Below are positions 60,376 to 64,000 of a stretch of 64,000 nucleotides of DNA, piece by piece. How positions within the stretch are numbered: position 1 is the stretch's first letter; every line of letters starts with the position of its first letter. Under the pieces are notes generated by a model. The model made no database searches. It worked only from the letters and a program-made list of their open reading frames with translations, and was not told the origin of the DNA. Source of the stretch: Nonomuraea montanisoli (GTDB lineage: Bacteria; Actinomycetota; Actinomycetes; Streptosporangiales; Streptosporangiaceae); contig NZ_JABWGN010000004.1 of NCBI RefSeq assembly GCF_013363975.1, forward strand, positions 124,001-188,000. The letters are read 5' to 3'. The position numbers and the translations under genes were made by a program.

Positions 60376-60389
60376 TAGAACGAGTTCTA
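60376..60389. promoter_or_regulatory. KstR-like operator B
   Basis: TAGAACGAGTTCTA fits the KstR consensus TnnAACnnGTTnnA and is perfectly palindromic. Its right end overlaps the stop codon of the upstream fadD gene. Centres of the two sites lie 45 bp apart. Confidence 0.7.
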
Positions 60390-62057
60390 TGCCGTCGCCG
60401 CGGCCTGCGCGGTCTCCCTCGCCCAGCGGTAGTCGGCCTTTCCGGCGGGTGATCGCGTCATCCGCTCGACGAACGCGTACGTCCGCGGCACCTTGTAGCC
60501 GGACAGGCCCCGGCGGCAGTGGGCGTCCAGCTCCTCGGCCGTGGGCCGGGCGCCCTCGCGGGGCTCGACGACCGCGGCGACGCGGCTGCCGAAGCGCTCG
60601 TCGGGGATGCCGGTGACCACCGCGTCGAAGACGTCCGGGTGACCTTTCAGCACGGCCTCGACCTCCTCGGCGTACACCTTCTCGCCGCCGGTGTTGATGC
60701 ACTGGGAGCCGCGCCCGAGGACGGCGATCGTGCCGTCCTTCTCCACGGTGGCCATGTCGCCGCTGAGCAGCCACCGCACGCCCTCGCCGTCGGCGACGAA
60801 GGTGCGCGCGGTCTTGCCGGGGTCCTTCCAGTAGCCGAGCGCGATGGGGCCGCTCCTGGCGACCTGCCCGATGACGCCGGACCCGGGCTCGACCGGCCGC
60901 AGCCGCTCGTCGAGGACCGTGAGCCCGGGGTCGTTGGCCCGGTAGCGCAGGCCCTCCCCCGCCTCGCCGCCGCTCACGCCGGAGGCGGTGTAGCCGGACT
61001 CGGTGGAGCCGAAGTTGTCGAGGATCATCACGTTCGGCAGCAGCTCCGCCAGCCGGTCGCGCACCGGGCCGGACAGCAGCGCGCTGGTCGAGCTGATCAC
61101 CAGCAGGGACGACACGTCGTGGCCGCCGGCGGCCAGCTCCTCGGCCAGCGGGCGGGCCATGGCGTCGCCGGTGATGTTGATCGTGTTGACCCGGTGGCGC
61201 GCGATGGCGCGCAGCACGTCCGCGGCGTCGAATCTGCGGACGTAGCAGATCGTCGCGCCGAGCCACCAGCCGATGAACGTGGCGACCTGCGCCGCGCCGT
61301 GGATCAGCGGCGCGACCGGCATCATCACCAGGGGGCCGCCGCCCTTCGCCGCCTCGACGAGCTGCTCGGGGGTCGCGGGGAAGGGCGCGTAGTTGTGCCA
61401 GAACGCCCTGATCAGGTCCTCGACCCGCCACATCACCCCCTTGGGGAAGCCGGTGGTGCCGCCGGTGTAGATGATGAACAGGTCGTCGCCCGAGCGGGGC
61501 CCGGGGACGCGCGCCCCGGCCCGTCCCGCACCCCTCCGTCCGGCCACGGCGTCCTCGTACCTGACCGCTCCGGGCACCGCCCCGCTCTCCACCCCCACCT
61601 CGATGAGCCGCCCCACCTCCTTGCCGTCCTTGCCGTCCTTTCCGGACTTGCCGTCTCCGGTCAGGCCGTGGGGCGGCGGGATCCGGGCGACGGCCGGGGC
61701 CACCCGGTCGGCCAGCTCGCCGTCGTACAGCAGCGCCTTCAGCTCCGCGTCGGTGTAGAGGTAGACCAGCTCGTCCTCGACGTAGCGGTAGTTCACGTTG
61801 ACCGGCACGGCGCGGATCTTGAGCGCGGCGAGGACGGCCGCGATGTGCTCGACGCAGTTGAACAGCTGCAGGCCCACGTGGTCGCCCGGCCCGAGGCCGG
61901 CGTCGAGCAGGGCGTGGGCGAGCGCGTCGGCCTCGGCGTCGAGCTCGGCGTAGGTGAGCTCACGGGTCGTGCCGAGGGCGTCGGGGCTGACGAGGGCCCG
62001 GCGCTCGCCCATCGCGTCGGCGAGGGCCTCGAACAGGTCGGCGTGGTTGAACTCCAT
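60387..62057 (-). CDS. FadD19-like steroid/fatty acyl-CoA ligase
   Basis: A 556-residue adenylate-forming enzyme. The P-loop IIYTGGTTGFPKGVMWR, SSTSALLSGPVRDRLAELLPN, GSTESGYTASG, SGDMATVEKDGTIAVLGRGSQCINTGGEKVYAEEVEA and the end SPAGKADYRWARE match mycobacterial FadD19/FadD17, which activate steroid side-chain acids. A repeat-rich insert (TGDGKSGKDGKDGKE) lies at about residue 155. The ATG at 62057 (MEFNHADLF) with GGGGGAG upstream is preferred to a longer start at 62120. Confidence 0.88.
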   Translation of the reverse strand: MEFNHADLFEALADAMGERRALVSPDALGTTRELTYAELDAEADALAHALLDAGLGPGDHVGLQLFNCVEHIAAVLAALKIRAVPVNVNYRYVEDELVYLYTDAELKALLYDGELADRVAPAVARIPPPHGLTGDGKSGKDGKDGKEVGRLIEVGVESGAVPGAVRYEDAVAGRRGAGRAGARVPGPRSGDDLFIIYTGGTTGFPKGVMWRVEDLIRAFWHNYAPFPATPEQLVEAAKGGGPLVMMPVAPLIHGAAQVATFIGWWLGATICYVRRFDAADVLRAIARHRVNTINITGDAMARPLAEELAAGGHDVSSLLVISSTSALLSGPVRDRLAELLPNVMILDNFGSTESGYTASGVSGGEAGEGLRYRANDPGLTVLDERLRPVEPGSGVIGQVARSGPIALGYWKDPGKTARTFVADGEGVRWLLSGDMATVEKDGTIAVLGRGSQCINTGGEKVYAEEVEAVLKGHPDVFDAVVTGIPDERFGSRVAAVVEPREGARPTAEELDAHCRRGLSGYKVPRTYAFVERMTRSPAGKADYRWARETAQAAATA

Positions 62058-62137
62058 CAGGGCACTCCCCCGTCCGGTGATCCCCATCGCGGGGAACGGC
62101 GCCGCCGCGGGCGACGGCATCGCCGCGCAGCCGCAGA

Positions 62138-63694
62138 CTAACCCTCACCCGCTTGCCTAGCAAGCGCTTGATTGGATTCGGCCGGAACGAGGACCGGCCC
62201 CGGCCGGGCGACGCGCATGAGGGCGGCCGCGACGGCCGTGGCGGCCAGCAGCCCGGCGCCCAGCAGGAAGGCCCATCGGCCCGCGGACACGTGCTCCGTG
62301 CCCGGGCCGGCGGTCAGGGCGCGCAGGTAGGCGCCGCCGAGGACGGCGGTGCCGAGCGTCGACCCGGCCTGCTGGACGGCGTTGAGCAGCCCGGCGGCCG
62401 ACCCCGTCTCGTGCGGGCGGACCCGGGACAGCGCGGCGGTGAAGAAGGGGGTGGTGAACAGGCCGTTGCCGGCGCCCGCGACGGCCAGCCCCGCGGCGAC
62501 GATCCCGAGCGTCCCGGCGGTCGCGGACGACCGGTAGGCGATGACGGTGACCGCCAGGCCGGCGAGCATGACCGCCAGCCCGGCGAACATCACCCGCCGC
62601 CCGTACCGGGGAACCAGGCGGGCGCCGGCGACCCAGGAGGCGATCCCCATGGCCGCCGACCAGGGCAGCAGGGCGAGCCCGGCGGTCAGCACGTCCTGCC
62701 CGAGACCGAGCTGGACCTCCAGGACGACCACCAGCGACAGGCCGTTCATCGCCGCGAAGAACAGGGCCGAGGTCGCCAGCGCGGCCGGGAAGCCGCGGTC
62801 GCGGAACAGGCTCGCCTCCACCAGCGCCGCGCGCCCGGCCCGCGCCCGGCGGCGCTGCTGGAAGGCGAAGCCCACGAGGAGCGCGACGCCCGCGACCGCC
62901 ATGGCCCAGCCCCGCGCCGGTCCGCCGGTGGCGTCCCCCTGGATGAGGGGGAAGACGACCAGGCCGGTGCCCAGCGCCGCGAGCACGGTCCCCGTCCCGT
63001 CGAGCCTGGGCCGCGCCGCCCCCGCGGACGCCGCCCGGCCCGCATCCGCGTGAGCAGCCGCACCCGTCCCCTCGGCCGCTTTCCGGTCCGCCGCGTCGGG
63101 CGCCTCCCGGCCCGGCAGCAGGGGGACGGCGGCGAGCACGGCGGCGGCGAGTGGCAGGTTGACCAGGAAGGCCGCCCGCCACGACGAGCCGAACAGGTCG
63201 GCGTGCGTGAGCACCGCGCCGAGGACGGGCCCGGCGACGGCGGCCAGCCCCATCACCGGCCCGATACTCCCCATGGCCCTGGCCAGCTCCGCGCCGTCGA
63301 ACATCGTGCGGATCAGCCCGATGGTCTGCGGGATGACCAGCGCCGCGGCGGCCCCCTGGACCGCGCGCAGGCCGATGAGCGTCCCCACGTCCGGCGCGAG
63401 GGCGCAGGCCGCCGACGCGAGCGCGAACCCGGCCACGCCCAGGGCGAACACCCGCCGCCGCCCGGCCAGGTCGCCCAGCCGGCCCCCGGTGATCAGCAGC
63501 ACCGCGAACGGCAGCGTGTAGGCGGCGTTGAACCAAGGGATGGCGGAGGCGTCCCCGCCCAGGTCGGCGTGGACGACCGGCGCGGCGACCGTGACGATCG
63601 TCGCGTCCAGCAGGTTCATGGCCTCGGCGACCAGCAGCGCGGCCAGCCCGGCCCAGCGCAGGCGGCGGGCCGCGCTGTCATGGTGGAGGGGCAT
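62138..63694 (-). CDS. MFS transporter, DHA2 family
   Basis: A 518-residue 14-helix major facilitator. LLDATIVTVAAPVVHADLGG, GGRLGDLAGRRRVFA and the VLGAVLTHADLFGSSWRAAF motif-C region are seen. The C-terminal codons contain the KstR2-like box at 62159, only 17-80 bp from the fadD start. It is divergent from an Lrp/AsnC gene. Confidence 0.9.
   Translation of the reverse strand: MPLHHDSAARRLRWAGLAALLVAEAMNLLDATIVTVAAPVVHADLGGDASAIPWFNAAYTLPFAVLLITGGRLGDLAGRRRVFALGVAGFALASAACALAPDVGTLIGLRAVQGAAAALVIPQTIGLIRTMFDGAELARAMGSIGPVMGLAAVAGPVLGAVLTHADLFGSSWRAAFLVNLPLAAAVLAAVPLLPGREAPDAADRKAAEGTGAAAHADAGRAASAGAARPRLDGTGTVLAALGTGLVVFPLIQGDATGGPARGWAMAVAGVALLVGFAFQQRRRARAGRAALVEASLFRDRGFPAALATSALFFAAMNGLSLVVVLEVQLGLGQDVLTAGLALLPWSAAMGIASWVAGARLVPRYGRRVMFAGLAVMLAGLAVTVIAYRSSATAGTLGIVAAGLAVAGAGNGLFTTPFFTAALSRVRPHETGSAAGLLNAVQQAGSTLGTAVLGGAYLRALTAGPGTEHVSAGRWAFLLGAGLLAATAVAAALMRVARPGPVLVPAESNQALARQAGEG
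62159..62172. promoter_or_regulatory. KstR2-like operator 3
   Basis: AGCAAGCGCTTGAT fits AnCAAGnnCTTGnT. It lies in the last codons of the MFS gene, at promoter distance from fadD. Confidence 0.6.
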
Positions 63695-63723
63695 CGTTCT
63701 CCCTCTTCCTTCCTCAGGTGCTC

Positions 63724-63737
63724 GTTCGTGCGCGAAC
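63724..63737. promoter_or_regulatory. Inverted repeat between MFS and AsnC genes
   Basis: GTTCGTGCGCGAAC has 5-bp inverted arms around TGCG, midway between the divergent MFS and Lrp/AsnC starts. Possible operator of the AsnC protein. Confidence 0.4.
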
Positions 63738-63831
63738 AGCGTCGGTCCGGCGGGCGAGGACCTTCCAGCCGAGCGGCGTCAGGTGCGGATTTCCGCCACG
63801 AACCGCCTCGAATGTGAGGAATCCTGGTCAC

Positions 63832-64000
63832 ATGGATGACGTGGATCGCGCCCTGGTGCACGCCCTGCACATCGACGGCCGGGCCCCGTTCAGCCGGGTC
63901 GCCGAGGTCCTGGGCGTGTCGCCGCAGACGGTGACGCGGCGCTACCGGCGGCTGCGCCGCGAGGCGGGGCTGCGCGTGGTGGGCCTGGCCGACCACGGCC
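63832..64000 (+). CDS. Lrp/AsnC-family regulator, N-terminal part
   Basis: Cut by the window end after 56 codons. It begins MDDVDRALVHALHIDGRAPF and continues SRVAEVLGVSPQTVTRRYRRL, a typical AsnC helix-turn-helix at residues about 20-42. The effector-binding RAM domain would lie beyond the window. It is divergent from the MFS transporter, a common pairing of regulator and exporter. Confidence 0.85.
   Translation, partial: MDDVDRALVHALHIDGRAPFSRVAEVLGVSPQTVTRRYRRLRREAGLRVVGLADHG

Noticed and set aside
62057..62120. Longer FadD start at 62120
   Set aside because: The extra residues are Pro/Ala-rich without family match and the better ribosome site is at 62057; not excluded.

Overview
The window is very GC-rich, with GTG and TTG starts and many 4-nt stop/start overlaps, so it is actinobacterial chromosome. 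The gene families (selenocysteine machinery, NrfD-type formate dehydrogenase, actinobacterial group 1h [NiFe]-hydrogenase, many P450s, steroid-type operators) fit a soil actinomycete of the Streptosporangiales kind; that placement is inference, not seen directly. No rRNA, CRISPR array, complete insertion sequence or phage was seen.

Left part (1-22.9 kb), a selenium and formate block. The 3' end of a NarL-type response regulator is followed by selB, selA and tRNA-Sec(UCA) on the minus strand and selD on the plus strand. A stretch of ordinary accessory genes follows (quinone oxidoreductase, AraC, HAD phosphatase, LuxR, secreted PASTA protein, TipA-type MerR with a zinc protease, GntR regulator). 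Then comes a membrane-bound formate dehydrogenase operon, alpha-beta-NrfD, on the minus strand. Its alpha subunit is interrupted by an in-frame UGA at 17675-17677 with a bacterial SECIS hairpin just downstream, so it is a selenoprotein and explains the sel locus. Divergent from it is a small multidrug-resistance/guanidinium exporter gene whose leader matches a guanidine-III riboswitch and can fold into a hairpin covering the Shine-Dalgarno and start codon. A PstS-like lipoprotein, a hydrolase and an SBP56 (methanethiol oxidase) gene coupled to a membrane protein complete this part.

Middle (22.9-35.8 kb): a TetR regulator with two near-identical palindromic operators next to a truncated SDR; a P450-ferredoxin-ferredoxin reductase-MFS-P450 cluster; an FAD monooxygenase with its overlapping TetR; a CAP-domain secreted protein; an NCS1 permease/cysteine hydrolase pair; and a DoxX gene behind a large perfect inverted repeat.

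35.9-50.1 kb is a complete locus for a group 1h (high-affinity, atmospheric-H2 type) hydrogenase: small and large subunits, a NifU-like protein, several conserved proteins of unknown function including a 35-residue membrane peptide, a fused maturation protease, hypA-C-D-E, and convergently hypF with two SIS-domain proteins, one carrying a C-terminal HypC-like domain. Together with formate dehydrogenase this gives two electron inputs from trace reduced compounds.

50.3-63.7 kb looks like a catabolic island for a steroid- or terpenoid-like polycyclic acid: SRPBCC protein, hemerythrin, acyl-CoA dehydrogenase, a two-headed class III aminotransferase, aldehyde and alcohol dehydrogenases, DUF3237, P450, KshA-like Rieske oxygenase, FadD19-like CoA ligase and an MFS transporter. 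Three KstR2-like boxes and two KstR-like palindromes lie at its promoters. The window ends inside an Lrp/AsnC regulator.
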